Position numbers and translations under genes: made by a program. The notes under the pieces are model-generated. The model was not told the DNA's origin, ran no database searches, and worked only from the letters and a program-made list of their open reading frames with translations. 64,000 bases of DNA from Micromonospora sp. WMMD882 (lineage in GTDB: Bacteria > Actinomycetota > Actinomycetes > Mycobacteriales > Micromonosporaceae), in contig NZ_CP114903.1 in the NCBI RefSeq assembly GCF_027497255.1, forward strand, positions 2,914,001-2,978,000, read 5' to 3'. How positions within the stretch are numbered: position 1 is the first letter of the stretch; every line of letters starts with the position of its first letter. Positions 44,189 to 53,504 of the stretch are shown piece after piece.

Positions 44189-45481
44189 TCAGGCGTTCGC
44201 GGCCTTCTCGGCTTCCTTGACCGCCTCGGCCCAGGCCTGGTCGGGCTTGCCCTTGAGGTTGCCGGTGGAGAGCCGACCGAGGACGTTCTCCACGGCGACC
44301 CGGGTGGGGCCGTTCTTCCTGCCCAGGTACTGCGGGGTCAGGTTCTCCGCCGTCCTGGAGAAGATCTGCCCGACCGGGGCGTTGCTGAAGAACGGGTTGG
44401 TGAAGTCCCGGATCGCCGGGTCCTGGTAGAGCGCCGGCTGGGACGGCAGGTTGCCGACCTGCTTGAAGATCTCGATCTGCTGCTCCGGCTGGATCAGCCA
44501 CTCCAGGAACTTGTACGCCTCGTCGACGTTCCTGCCCTGCTTGGGGATGGTCAGGAAGGAGCCGCCCCAGTTGCCGCCGCCGCCGGGGATCGCGGCCACG
44601 TCCCACTTGCCCTCGGTCTGCGGTGCGGTGTTCTTGATGTGCCCCTGCATCCAGGCCGGGCAGGCCAGGACGGCGAAGTTGCCCTTGACGAAGCCGGCGT
44701 TCCACTCGGGCGAGAACGCGGTCAGGTTGGCCGAGAGGTTCGCGGCGATGGCCTTGGCGGCGACGTCGAACGCGACCTTCGGGCCGCCGTCCATCCTCAG
44801 CGTGTCGGACTCGTCGTAGAGGCCGACCGGCTGCTGCCCGAGGACCGGGTTGAAGATGTTGGTGGCCGCGTCGACGAACTTCTTGCCGTCGCTGTTGGCC
44901 ACGTACCGCTGGCCGGTCTCGATGAACTTGTCCCAGGTGGGCCAGAGGGCGGAGACCTGGTCGCGTTCGGTGGGCAGGCCGGCGGCGGCGAACAGGTCGG
45001 TGCGGTAGCACATGGCCAGGCCGCCGACGTCGGTGCCGAGGCCGATCTGGGTCTTCCCGTCCGCGGTGAGCGTCTGCTTCCACTTCCACGGCAGGTACTT
45101 CTGCTCGTACGTGCCGGCGCCCTTGTCGAGCAGGTTGACGAACTTGTCGGCCTGCCCCCGGAACTGGACGACGAAGCCCTCGTCGATGGCGGCGATGTCG
45201 GGCGCGCCGCTGCCGGCGATCAGCTTCTTCTGGAGGTCCTCGTGCTGGGCGTTGTACTCACCCGTGTTGAGCACGATCTTGACGTTGGGGTTGGCGGCCT
45301 CGTACGTCGACTTCAGCTCGTCGAGGCCGAAGTCACCCCAGAAGTTGATTTTGAGGGTGACCGTGCCACCGGCCTCCCCGGAGCTGTCACCACCGCTGTT
45401 GCCGCTGCACGCCGTCACCAGCACCAGGCTGACCGCGCCCACCGAGAGCACTCGGGCGAAGCGGGACCAGGACGCTCTCAT
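44189..45481 (-). CDS. extracellular sugar-binding lipoprotein
   Basis: 430 residues, ATG 45481 behind GGAGGAA. Lipoprotein signal LVLVTACSGNSGGD with the lipidated Cys about residue 25. Family 1 solute-binding fold (INFWGDFGLDELKSTYEAAN, GSGAPDIAAIDEGF, PGGGGNWGGSFLTIPKQGRN, AYKFLEWLIQPEQQ). First gene of the importer-mannosidase operon. The importer has no ATPase gene here, so it would use a shared MsiK-type ATPase (inference from actinomycete practice). Confidence 0.93.
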   Translation of the reverse strand: MRASWSRFARVLSVGAVSLVLVTACSGNSGGDSSGEAGGTVTLKINFWGDFGLDELKSTYEAANPNVKIVLNTGEYNAQHEDLQKKLIAGSGAPDIAAIDEGFVVQFRGQADKFVNLLDKGAGTYEQKYLPWKWKQTLTADGKTQIGLGTDVGGLAMCYRTDLFAAAGLPTERDQVSALWPTWDKFIETGQRYVANSDGKKFVDAATNIFNPVLGQQPVGLYDESDTLRMDGGPKVAFDVAAKAIAANLSANLTAFSPEWNAGFVKGNFAVLACPAWMQGHIKNTAPQTEGKWDVAAIPGGGGNWGGSFLTIPKQGRNVDEAYKFLEWLIQPEQQIEIFKQVGNLPSQPALYQDPAIRDFTNPFFSNAPVGQIFSRTAENLTPQYLGRKNGPTRVAVENVLGRLSTGNLKGKPDQAWAEAVKEAEKAANA

Positions 45482-45499
45482 GCCTTCCTCCGCGCACTA

Positions 45500-45513
45500 T
45501 GGGAACGCTCCCG
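45500..45513. promoter_or_regulatory. LacI-family operator before the mannoside operon
   Basis: TGGGAACGCTCCCG matches the classic LacI-family operator (TGGGAACGNTCCCA) except for its last base. It lies between the promoter and the binding-protein gene, about 19 bases before the ATG, where a bound repressor would block elongation. The cognate regulator is the divergent gene at 45797. Confidence 0.8.
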
Positions 45514-45551
45514 ACATCGAGAGACGTTGACTGAACCGGATAAGTGAAGCC

Positions 45552-45580
45552 ACCGTACGGGCCGGTTTCCGGCCTGTCAA
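45552..45580 (-). promoter_or_regulatory. promoter of the mannoside operon
   Basis: On the minus strand TTGACA (45580-45575), 17 bases, TACGGT (45557-45552), a near-consensus promoter; the operator lies about 40-50 bases downstream. The rest of the 315-base divergent gap to the LacI gene contains an imperfect palindrome around 45583-45613 (AAGCG...CGCTT) and no gene. Confidence 0.75.
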
Positions 45581-45796
45581 CGAAGCGTAAAGATCAGGTT
45601 TTACCTGCGCTTAACCGAGCAAGTAACCGGTGCCGGACCGGATCGTCGACCACGTGCAGTAGCGTGAGTGCGCCGACCGGTCCGCCCGGCCCCCTCCCCC
45701 GGGTCCGACGGCCGCCGGTCCCGGGCCCGGCCGACCGGCCCCGGCAGCGGCGAGAGAGGACCGCCCGTGAGGGCCTGGAAGCGGAGGAGCACGCCG

Positions 45797-46816
45797 GTGA
45801 AGCGGCCGACCATCGCCGACGTCGCCCGGCGGGCCGGGGTCTCCAAGGGCGCGGTGTCCTACGCGCTCAACGGTCAACGCGGCGTCTCCGAGGCCACCCG
45901 GCAGCGCATCATCGCCATCGCCGAGGAGATCGGCTTCCGGCCCAGCAGCGCCGCCCGCGCGCTGTCCGGGGCCACCGCCAGGGCGGTCGGGCTGGCCCTG
46001 TGCCGGCCCGCCCGGATCCTCGGCCTGGAACCCTTCTTCATGGAGCTGATCAGCGGCGTCGAGGCCGAGCTCTCCGCCCGCTCGTACGCGCTGACCCTCC
46101 AGGTGGTCGCCGACCAGGCCGCCGAGATCGCCGTCTACCGGCGCTGGTGGGCCGAACGGCGGGTCGACGGGGTGCTCGTCTGCGACCTGCGGCTCGACGA
46201 CGGGCGGGTCCCGGCGCTGGAGGAGCTGCGGCTGCCCGCGGTGGTGATCGGCGGCCCGGGGCACACCGGCGACCTGGCCAGCGTCTGGTCCGACGAGTCC
46301 GCCGCGCTGGTGGAGGCGGTGGAGTACCTGGTCGCCCTCGGGCACCGCCGGATCGCCCGGGTCGGCGGTCTGCCCGACCTGCTGCACACCCGGATCCGCG
46401 CCGAGGCGTTCGAGCGGGTGTGCCGCCGGCTCGACCTGGTCGACGCGGTGACCGCCTCCGCCGACTACTCCGGCGAGGAGGGGGCCCGCGTCACCCGACG
46501 CCTGCTCAGCTCCGCCAACCGGCCCACCGCGGTGATCTACGACAACGACGTGATGGCGATCGCCGGTCTGTCGGTGGCGCAGGAGATGGGCCTCACCGTC
46601 CCCGGCGACCTCTCCATCGTGGCGTGGGACGACTCCCCGCTCTGCCAGCTCGTGCACCCGCCGCTGACCGCGCTCAGCCGGGACATCCCCGCGTACGGGT
46701 CACACGCCGCCCGACGCCTGCTGGCCGCCATCGCCGGCGAGACGGTCACCGCCTTCCAGGACGAGACCGCGCACCTGACCCCCCGCGGCAGCACCGCCCC
46801 GCCCCGGGGCCGGTGA
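45797..46816 (+). CDS. LacI-family regulator of the mannoside operon
   Basis: 339 residues from GTG 45797 (VKRPTIADVARRAGVSKGA), with GGAGGAG upstream; GTG 45767 behind GAGAGGA would add ten residues. N-terminal LacI HTH and hinge (GFRPSSAARALSG), then a periplasmic-binding-protein-like effector domain (about 60-330, DDSPLCQLVHPPLTALSRDI). Divergent from the binding-protein gene; likely represses the operon in the absence of a mannoside-derived inducer and binds the operator at 45500. Confidence 0.92.
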   Translation: MKRPTIADVARRAGVSKGAVSYALNGQRGVSEATRQRIIAIAEEIGFRPSSAARALSGATARAVGLALCRPARILGLEPFFMELISGVEAELSARSYALTLQVVADQAAEIAVYRRWWAERRVDGVLVCDLRLDDGRVPALEELRLPAVVIGGPGHTGDLASVWSDESAALVEAVEYLVALGHRRIARVGGLPDLLHTRIRAEAFERVCRRLDLVDAVTASADYSGEEGARVTRRLLSSANRPTAVIYDNDVMAIAGLSVAQEMGLTVPGDLSIVAWDDSPLCQLVHPPLTALSRDIPAYGSHAARRLLAAIAGETVTAFQDETAHLTPRGSTAPPRGR

Positions 46817-46840
46817 CCCGGCGGGTGGGATCATCGGGGG

Positions 46841-47317
46841 GTGAGCCGCACCGAAACCCTCCGTTTCCGGCACAGCCAGGCCATCGTGGCCGCGGCGATC
46901 GTCGCCGCCATCGGCGCGATCCCGGTCGCGAACGCCAGGTGGTACCTCGCCCCGGTGCTGCTCGTCCCGCTGGCGGTGCTCGTCTGGGCCTGGCGGGCCG
47001 GCACCGACGTCGACCCGCGCGAGATCCGCGTCCGCGCCCTGCTCGGGCAACGCCGGCTGCCCTGGACCCGGATCGTCGCGTTGGCCGCCGACCCGGCGGG
47101 CCGGGCCGTCGCCCGGCTGGACGACGGCGGGCAGGTGCTCCTGCCGGCGGTGCGCCGCGCCGACCTGCCCCGGCTGGTCGCGGTCACCGGTCACCCCCTG
47201 CCGGGCGCCGACGACCCGGACCGGCCCCGGGCCGCCACCGACGACCCGGACCGGCCCCGACCCGCCTCAGCCGGGCCGGACCGGCCCCCGTCGGGCACCG
47301 ACCACCCGGATCAGTAG
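46841..47317 (+). CDS. PH-domain membrane protein (bPH_6-like)
   Basis: 158 residues from GTG 46841. Two hydrophobic segments (about 13-30 AIVAAAIVAAIGAIPVA and 35-50 YLAPVLLVPLAVLVWAW) are followed by a small PH-like domain (DVDPREIRVRALLGQRRLPW, about 55-120) and a repetitive Asp/Pro/Arg tail (DDPDRPR repeated). Common in actinobacteria; function unknown. The stop overlaps the converging D-2-hydroxyacid dehydrogenase gene by 7 bases. Confidence 0.8.
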   Translation: MSRTETLRFRHSQAIVAAAIVAAIGAIPVANARWYLAPVLLVPLAVLVWAWRAGTDVDPREIRVRALLGQRRLPWTRIVALAADPAGRAVARLDDGGQVLLPAVRRADLPRLVAVTGHPLPGADDPDRPRAATDDPDRPRPASAGPDRPPSGTDHPDQ

Positions 47318-48234
47318 CCGTCGGTCACCACGTTCCGCAGCGGCTCACCCGCCGTGAACCGGGCCAGTTGCGCGCCCACCAGCCGGTACGCCCGGGGCAG
47401 CAGCCCGCGCACCGAGCCGGCCACGTGCGGGGTGAGCAGCACGTTCGGCAGCCCCCAGAGAGGGTGGTCGGCCGGCAACGGCTCCGGGTCGGTGACGTCC
47501 AGCGCGGCGGAGATCCGCCCGGTGCGCAGCTCCGCCACCAGCGCGTCCGTCCGGGCCACCGGCCCACGGGCCGCGTTGACCAGCAACGCGCCGTCCGACA
47601 GCGCGGCGAGGAAGGCCGCGTCGACAAGTCCCCGGGTCGCCCCGGTCAACGGCACCAGCAGCACCACCACGTCCGCGTCGGGCAGCAGCGCGGGCAACTC
47701 GTCGACGCCGTGCACGCCCTCGTCGGGCCGGGCGGTCCGGGCGACCATGGTGAAGCCCACCTCGAACGGGGCGAGCCGGGCCCGCAGCGCCGCCCCGATC
47801 GAGCCGGCGCCGACGATCAGCACCCGCTTGCCGGCCAGCTCGTCGGTGGGTACCACCTCGTCGTACGCCCACTCGCTCCGGCCCTGCGCGCGGGCCAGGG
47901 TGTCGAACCCGCGCAGCCGGGACAGGATCGCGGTGACCACCCACTCGGCGGTGGCCGAGTCGTGCACCCCCCGGGCGTCACAGAGGGTCACCCCGGCCGG
48001 CAGCCGGCCGACCCAGGCGTCCGCCCCCGCGCTGAGCAACTGCACCACGGCCAGGTCGGGCAGTTTGCCGGCCAGCCCGGTGACGTCACCGGCGGACAGG
48101 AACGGCGGCACCCAGAACCGCACCCCGGCGGGGTCGGAGGGCAGCCGGTCCGGGCTCTCGGCCACCTCGACGGTCAGCCCGGGCAGGTCACCCAGGAGAG
48201 CGCGGCCGGTCTCGTGCGGGATCCATACCTTCAC
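47311..48234 (-). CDS. D-2-hydroxyacid dehydrogenase
   Basis: 307 residues. NAD(P)-dependent 2-hydroxyacid dehydrogenase of the SerA/GhrA family: nucleotide fold VLIVGAGSIGAALRARLAPF, Arg in VNAARGPVARTD, the acid in DVTDPEPLPADHP, His in LTPHVAGSVRG. Short N-terminal catalytic domain with HDSATAEWVVTAILSRLRGF. Substrate not readable (glyoxylate, hydroxypyruvate or related). Single gene; overlaps the previous gene's end. Confidence 0.88.
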   Translation of the reverse strand: MKVWIPHETGRALLGDLPGLTVEVAESPDRLPSDPAGVRFWVPPFLSAGDVTGLAGKLPDLAVVQLLSAGADAWVGRLPAGVTLCDARGVHDSATAEWVVTAILSRLRGFDTLARAQGRSEWAYDEVVPTDELAGKRVLIVGAGSIGAALRARLAPFEVGFTMVARTARPDEGVHGVDELPALLPDADVVVLLVPLTGATRGLVDAAFLAALSDGALLVNAARGPVARTDALVAELRTGRISAALDVTDPEPLPADHPLWGLPNVLLTPHVAGSVRGLLPRAYRLVGAQLARFTAGEPLRNVVTDGY

Positions 48235-48252
48235 GTCCGCCGACGATAGCCC

Positions 48253-49956
48253 TCACCGCAGCGGCGGACGGACCGGGGCGGCGGGCAGGTAGACGTCGTA
48301 CCCGGGCACGGCCGTCCGGTCCACCGGCACGCCGGTGGCGGCCAGCCGGTCGGCGACCCGCCGGCTCAGCGGCGTGCCGGCCGGCAGCGCGTACGCCACC
48401 CGGTCGGCGCGGGCCACCCGCTGCGGGTACGCCGGGTAGCGGTCCCACCCGGGACGCAGGTCGTCCCGGATCACCGCGCAGACCAGCCGTTCCCGGGTGG
48501 CGAAGACGATGGGGTTGCACGTCCAGTACTCGGCGTAGAAGTGGGTCACGCCGAGCCGTTCCAGGGCCACCGCCAGGTCACGCCGCTGCTGGTCGGCGCG
48601 GGTCAGGGTGGGCGCCTCGGCGATCAGCGCCCCGGTGGCGACCACGCCGCTGGCGGCCACCGCCGCCAGCCCGCCCCGCCCGGCGAGCCGCAGCACGCCG
48701 TCCCACGCCAGCGAGCGGTCGCGTCCGGTGGCCGCCGCCCAGAGCGGCCAGAGCAGCGCCGGCAGCGAGATGAGCAGGCAGGACAGGTAGCGGGCGCTCT
48801 CCACCGGGGTACGGCCGGCGGCGGCGCTGACCGCGTACGCGCCGAGGCTCACCGCCGCCGCGACGAGCAGCGCGAGCCGACCGCCCTGGCGGATCCGCCC
48901 GCGGCCGTCGGCCGGGCCGAGCCGCAGCGCGCGTACGGCGAGCAGCGCCGCCACCGCCAGCAGCAGCGGAGCGGCCACCCCCCACCAGAGCTGCCAGCCG
49001 GCGCACCGGCCCGGGTCGCAGAACCCGGCGCCCATCGGCAGCCCGAACAGGACGCCACCGTGCAGCCGTTCCGCCCAGCCGCCGGGCGTCCCCCCGCCGA
49101 GCTGCCGGTACGCGGCGAGCGACCGGTGGGCCGGCTCGGCGGTGAGGTTGTGCGCCACGACCGGCAGCAGCCCGACGGCGAGCCCGGCGAGCAGCGCCCC
49201 ACCGTCCCGCCTGCCGAGCAGGAACAGCCCGGCCCCCCTGCGGAGCAGGAGCAGCCCGGAACCCCCGCGGAGCGGGAGCGGCCCGGCCCGCCGGCGGTGG
49301 CCGCCGGCGAGCAGCAGCGCCCCGGCGGCGGCCACGTACGGCAGGACCAGCCAGTCGTCCCACAGGGTGAGCCCGGCGACCAGGCCGAACCCGGCGAACG
49401 CCAGCCGTCGCCGTCGGGTCACGCCGAGACCGAGGCTGACCGCGAGCAGCATCAGCAGCGCGCCGGCCGGGTTCATCTCCGGGTAGCCGCCGCCGGCGAT
49501 CAACTGGTTCTTCAGGGTCCGGTCCGAGCCGAGGGCGAGCAGACCGACCACGGCGGTGGCGAACCACGGCCGGTACAGCCGGCGGGTGAGGTGCCACATC
49601 ACGGTCAGGAACAGCGCGTACAGCGCCAGGTTCGGCAGCCGCAGGGCGAGCAGTCCCGGACCGGCGAGGGCGAACAGCGGCGCCGCCAGGTAGGACTCCA
49701 ACGCGCCCATGTAGTACTGGCCGTAGAAGTAGAGCGGGAACTCCCGGCCCTCGGCGACGTGCGCGGCGACCAGGCCGCTGACCGCCTCGTCGCTGTTGGT
49801 GGGGGGCAGGTCGGCCAGGAGCATCGCCAGCCGGTAGCCCACCCCGAGCAGACCGAGCAGGACCGCGACCCGCCCCGCCGACCACCACCGCCACCGGCGG
49901 GCCGGCGCGGTGTCGGCGGGCACCGGAACGCGGGGCGGCTGCTCGGTGCTCACCAT
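48253..49956 (-). CDS. GT39-like multi-pass membrane glycosyltransferase
   Basis: 567 residues from ATG 49956. About ten to twelve membrane helices. The first extracytoplasmic loop holds the acidic motif PTNSDEAVSGLVAAHVAEGR followed by FPLYFYGQYYMGALESY, typical of GT-C enzymes that use polyprenyl-phosphate sugars; a later soluble C-terminal stretch ends PVDRTAVPGYDVYLPAAP. Middle residues 225-265 are a Leu/Arg/Gly-rich low-complexity segment (GGSGLLLLRRGAGLFLLGRR). Substrate unknown, perhaps cell-envelope glycan. Confidence 0.75.
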   Translation of the reverse strand: MVSTEQPPRVPVPADTAPARRWRWWSAGRVAVLLGLLGVGYRLAMLLADLPPTNSDEAVSGLVAAHVAEGREFPLYFYGQYYMGALESYLAAPLFALAGPGLLALRLPNLALYALFLTVMWHLTRRLYRPWFATAVVGLLALGSDRTLKNQLIAGGGYPEMNPAGALLMLLAVSLGLGVTRRRRLAFAGFGLVAGLTLWDDWLVLPYVAAAGALLLAGGHRRRAGPLPLRGGSGLLLLRRGAGLFLLGRRDGGALLAGLAVGLLPVVAHNLTAEPAHRSLAAYRQLGGGTPGGWAERLHGGVLFGLPMGAGFCDPGRCAGWQLWWGVAAPLLLAVAALLAVRALRLGPADGRGRIRQGGRLALLVAAAVSLGAYAVSAAAGRTPVESARYLSCLLISLPALLWPLWAAATGRDRSLAWDGVLRLAGRGGLAAVAASGVVATGALIAEAPTLTRADQQRRDLAVALERLGVTHFYAEYWTCNPIVFATRERLVCAVIRDDLRPGWDRYPAYPQRVARADRVAYALPAGTPLSRRVADRLAATGVPVDRTAVPGYDVYLPAAPVRPPLR

Positions 49957-50123
49957 GGCTGGCAGTCTCGCACGGTGATTCGCCTCCGTCGGGTGACCCG
50001 CGCCCCGCACGGGCGTGTTTCCCGGTGACCGGCCGGTCGACGCGCCGCAGCCGCCCGGGCGGCCCAGGCCGAGGCGGAACGGCGTGGCGGGCGGACGGGA
50101 GACGAGCGGCTAGTCTGGTCCGG

Positions 50124-51296
50124 ATGAGCGCCCGTGCCCCGTACCCACGCATCGGCCGCCTCCGCGCGACGGCGGCGGCCTCCACCGCCGCCCTGCTGCT
50201 GGCCGCCGCCGGGTGCAGCCTCGGCGAGCCGGAGCCCGATCCGGCCGGCGAGCCACCGAACCTGCCCACCCCGTCGGCCAGCGCGTCCTCCGACGCCGGG
50301 CAGCAGGTGGTGACCACGGTGCTGGCCAAGGGGCTGCGGGTGCCGTGGGCGATCGCCTTCCTGCCCGACGGCGGCGCGCTGGTCACCGAGCGGGACAACG
50401 GCCGGATCCTCCAGGTCGGCCCGGAGTCCGGCCCCGACGGCCTCACGGTCACCCCGGTGCAGACCATCGCGGACGTCGAGGCGTCCGGCGAGGGTGGGCT
50501 GCTCGGCGTCGCGGTCTCCCCCGGCTACGCCACCGACAAGACGGTGTACGCGTACTACTCCACCGAGCGGGACAACCGCATCGTCAGGTTCACCCTCGGC
50601 GGCGCCCCCACCCCGGTGCTGACCGGCATCCCGGTCGCCGGCATCCACAACGGCGGCGGGCTGGCCTTCGGCCCGGACTGGTTCCTCTACGCCAGCACCG
50701 GTGACGGCGGCAACCGTCCGCTGTCGCAGGACACGAAGAGCCTCGGCGGCAAGATCCTGCGGATCACCCCGGACGGGAAACCGGCCCCCGGCAACCCCTT
50801 CCCGGATTCCCCCATCTGGTCGTACGGGCACCGCAACGTGCAGGGCATCGCCTGGGACGCCGGCAAACGGATGTACGGGGTGGAGTTCGGCCAGAACACC
50901 TGGGACGAGGTCAACCTGATCGTCAAGGGCGGCAACTACGGCTGGCCGGAGGTCGAGGGGCGGGCCGACAACCGCCGCTACCGCGACCCCATGGTGCAGT
51001 GGGGCACCGGTGAGGCGTCCTGCTCGGGCGCGGCGGTGGTGGAACGGCTGCTGGTCGCCGCCTGCCTGCGCGGGGAGCGGCTCTGGCTGGTCGAGCTGAC
51101 CGACGAAGGCGCCGTCCTCGGCCAGCCCCGGGAGCTGCTCACCGGCCAGTACGGTCGGTTGCGGGCGGTGGCCGCCGCGCCGGACGGCTCGCTCTGGGTG
51201 AGCACCTCCAACCACGACGGGCGGGGTGACCCGGACCCGGAGGACGACCGCCTGCTCCGGATCGTCTTCGCCGGGGGCGGCGCCGGAAAGAGCTGA
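50124..51296 (+). CDS. PQQ-dependent sugar dehydrogenase lipoprotein
   Basis: 390 residues, ATG 50124. Lipoprotein signal with lipobox (LLLAAAGCSLGEP, Cys about residue 32), a Pro/Ser linker, and a glucose/sorbosone dehydrogenase beta-propeller (about 60-385): VPWAIAFLPDGGALVTERDN, GEGGLLGVAVSPGYATDKTV, IHNGGGLAFGPDWFLYASTG, YGHRNVQGIAWD, GGNYGWPEVEG. PQQ-dependent oxidation of aldoses is the family activity; PQQ synthesis genes are not in the window. Confidence 0.88.
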   Translation: MSARAPYPRIGRLRATAAASTAALLLAAAGCSLGEPEPDPAGEPPNLPTPSASASSDAGQQVVTTVLAKGLRVPWAIAFLPDGGALVTERDNGRILQVGPESGPDGLTVTPVQTIADVEASGEGGLLGVAVSPGYATDKTVYAYYSTERDNRIVRFTLGGAPTPVLTGIPVAGIHNGGGLAFGPDWFLYASTGDGGNRPLSQDTKSLGGKILRITPDGKPAPGNPFPDSPIWSYGHRNVQGIAWDAGKRMYGVEFGQNTWDEVNLIVKGGNYGWPEVEGRADNRRYRDPMVQWGTGEASCSGAAVVERLLVAACLRGERLWLVELTDEGAVLGQPRELLTGQYGRLRAVAAAPDGSLWVSTSNHDGRGDPDPEDDRLLRIVFAGGGAGKS

Positions 51297-51349
51297 CCGG
51301 CGGAGCCAGGTTTGTCAGGATCCCTCGTTGGGCAGGTCAGAATCTCACC

Positions 51350-52882
51350 ATGGACGACGGGCACGAGAACGCGCAACCGGACACCGGCCACGACGGTCCC
51401 CGCGGCACGGGGTGGATCGGCCGACTCCGCCGGATCGGGGTCGTCCTGGCGATCCTGGCGATCGGGGTGGGCGGCTCCCTCCTCGGCGTCCTCGCCGGCG
51501 GCCAGGTCGACACCGACATCGGGCCGTTCCGGGCGAAGATGGTGTTGACCCCGGCGCTGGACGGCGGCACCACCATCGACATCCCCCCGCTGGGGGCGCT
51601 CCTGCTGGACAGTCACGACGGCCCGGCCCACCTGAACGTGGAGCTGGGCGCGCTGGACCAGGGGCGGGTCGAGGCGTTGATCGATGACCCGGCGAGCATC
51701 AACCGGGCCAGCGAGTCCGCCGTCGAGGACGTCCGGGAGGGCGCGCTGCGCCTCGGTCTGCGTACGGTCGGGGCCACGCTGTTGATCACGCTGGTCCTGG
51801 CCGGTCTGGTCTTCCGCGACGCCCGCCGGACGGCGTGGGCCGGCGGGCTGGCCCTGGTGGTCACCGCGAGCAGCCTCGGCCTGGCCGCGTCCACCATCCG
51901 CCCGCAGTCGATCGAGGAGCCCCGGTACGAGGGTCTGCTGGTCAACGCGCCGGCCATCGTCGGTGACGTCCGGCAGATCGCCAACGACTACACCAAGTAC
52001 GCCGAGCAGCTCAAGCGGCTGGTCGGCAACGTCAGCAAGCTCTACACCACGGTCTCGGCGCTGCCGGTGTACGAGCCGGCGCCGAACACCACCCGGGTGC
52101 TGCACGTGTCCGACATGCACCTCAACCCGACGGGCTGGCAGCTCATCCGCACGGTCGTCGAGCAGTTCGAGATCGACGTGGTGATCGACACCGGCGACAT
52201 CACCGACTGGGGCAGCGAGCCGGAGGCGAACTTCGTCGGCTCGATCGGCCTGCTGGAGAAGCCGTACGTCTACATCCGGGGCAACCACGACTCGGGTCGG
52301 ACCGCCGCCGCGGTGGCCCGGCAGCCGAACGCGATCGTGCTGGACAACGCCACCACCACGGTCGCCGGGCTGACCATCGCCGGCATCGGCGACCCCCGGT
52401 TCACCCCGGACAAGAGCACCGCGCCGGCCGCCGGTGGGCTCGACCAGCCCACCGCGAACCAGGTGATCACCGTCGGCGAGCAGCTCGCCGCCACCGTACG
52501 GAAGTCGCCGACCCCGGTGAACATCGCGCTGGTGCACGACCCGGCCTCGGCGGGGCCGCTCTCCGGCGCGTGTCCGCTGGTGCTCGCCGGACACACCCAC
52601 GACCGGCAGGTGTCCAGGCTGCCGCAGCAGGACGGGCAACCGCCGACCCAGCTCATGGTGCAGGGCTCCACCGGCGGGGCGGGTCTGCGCGGGCTGGAGA
52701 CCGAGGACCCGACCCCGCTGTCGATGAGCGTGCTCTACTTCGACCAGGACAAACTGCTCCAGGCGTACGACGACATCACGGTGGGCGGCACCGGCCAGGC
52801 GCAGGTGAACCTGGAGCGCCGGGTGGTGCCGAACCCGAAGGAGGGCGCCGAGGCGCCGGTCACCCCCACCCCCACCCGCTGA
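51350..52882 (+). CDS. membrane metallophosphoesterase
   Basis: 510 residues. Three membrane helices (about 27-50, 138-155, 160-180) flank an extracytoplasmic segment, then a calcineurin-like phosphoesterase domain (about 245-450) with all metal motifs: VSDMHLN, DTGDITDWGS, RGNHDSG, VHDP and AGHTHDRQ. ATG 51350. It is 53 bases after the sugar dehydrogenase gene and could be cotranscribed. Substrate unknown. After it the 622-base gap to gatB contains no gene but a palindromic element and a terminator. Confidence 0.9.
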   Translation: MDDGHENAQPDTGHDGPRGTGWIGRLRRIGVVLAILAIGVGGSLLGVLAGGQVDTDIGPFRAKMVLTPALDGGTTIDIPPLGALLLDSHDGPAHLNVELGALDQGRVEALIDDPASINRASESAVEDVREGALRLGLRTVGATLLITLVLAGLVFRDARRTAWAGGLALVVTASSLGLAASTIRPQSIEEPRYEGLLVNAPAIVGDVRQIANDYTKYAEQLKRLVGNVSKLYTTVSALPVYEPAPNTTRVLHVSDMHLNPTGWQLIRTVVEQFEIDVVIDTGDITDWGSEPEANFVGSIGLLEKPYVYIRGNHDSGRTAAAVARQPNAIVLDNATTTVAGLTIAGIGDPRFTPDKSTAPAAGGLDQPTANQVITVGEQLAATVRKSPTPVNIALVHDPASAGPLSGACPLVLAGHTHDRQVSRLPQQDGQPPTQLMVQGSTGGAGLRGLETEDPTPLSMSVLYFDQDKLLQAYDDITVGGTGQAQVNLERRVVPNPKEGAEAPVTPTPTR

Positions 52883-53141
52883 CCACTCCCAGGCCCGCGC
52901 CCCGCCGACACGTCCGGGCATGCCCCCCCCGCACCCGCCGACACCTCCGGGGTTATGCCCGTGCCCCGGCTGACCACCCGGTGGCGTGCTCGCTGGCCGC
53001 TTTCCTGGGCCCGCGATGACGCCCGGTCGCCGGGTCGGTCACATCAACACCGCCGATCGGGACGGTCGGGACAGCACGGGGCGATCACCCGGCCGTCACC
53101 CTAGGTGATCTCACGCCGAGAGCTGCCAACAATTCTCGACA

Positions 53142-53266
53142 CTTTGCTCTGCACTCACGAACGCGCCAGACACGTTCCGTAGTAGCCGGTTGGCACTTTC
53201 CCCGGCGGCACCGTAGCCGACTGAGCTGCTCAGCCCACCTGGTGCCGATACGGGTGCAGAGCAAAG
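53142..53266. repeat. palindromic element, TTTGCTCTGCACCC family, copy B
   Basis: CTTTGCTCTGCAC (53142-53154) and GTGCAGAGCAAAG (53254-53266) are perfect 13-base inverted ends around 99 bases. The interior shares CGCCAG-N-CAC near its left end and GGTGC near its right end with copy A at 7009-7093. It sits in the gap between the metallophosphoesterase and gatB. Beyond it (53355-53395) are short ACGGGAA repeats and no gene. Confidence 0.8.
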
Positions 53267-53437
53267 CCTGCGGGAGGCTGCAGCTACCTGCCCCCTGTCC
53301 ACACGCTGAGTTATCCCTGAGCACGCAGACCAGTCGGCCACCGTCAGTAATGAACAGGCGCACGGGGAACGGGAAACGGGAAACGGGGGCACGGGGAACG
53401 GCAGCGGCGTTCGTCGGTCGAGCGGGCGGGCGCCGAG

Positions 53438-53481
53438 CAGGAAGGGGCCGCGCCGACCTCGGTCGGCGCGGCCCCTTCCTG
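53438..53481 (-). terminator. gatB terminator
   Basis: 21-base perfect arms (53438-53458 and 53461-53481) around a two-base centre, core GGGGCCGCGCCGACC, begin 24 bases beyond the gatB stop. Confidence 0.75.
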
Positions 53482-53504
53482 GCGAGCGTGGAGTGGATCG
53501 GGGG

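Noticed and set aside
53085..53363. 92-residue minus-strand ORF in the gap before gatB
   Set aside because: It is formed by the palindromic element and its flanks, has no ribosome site or recognisable motif, and its frame depends on the repeat.
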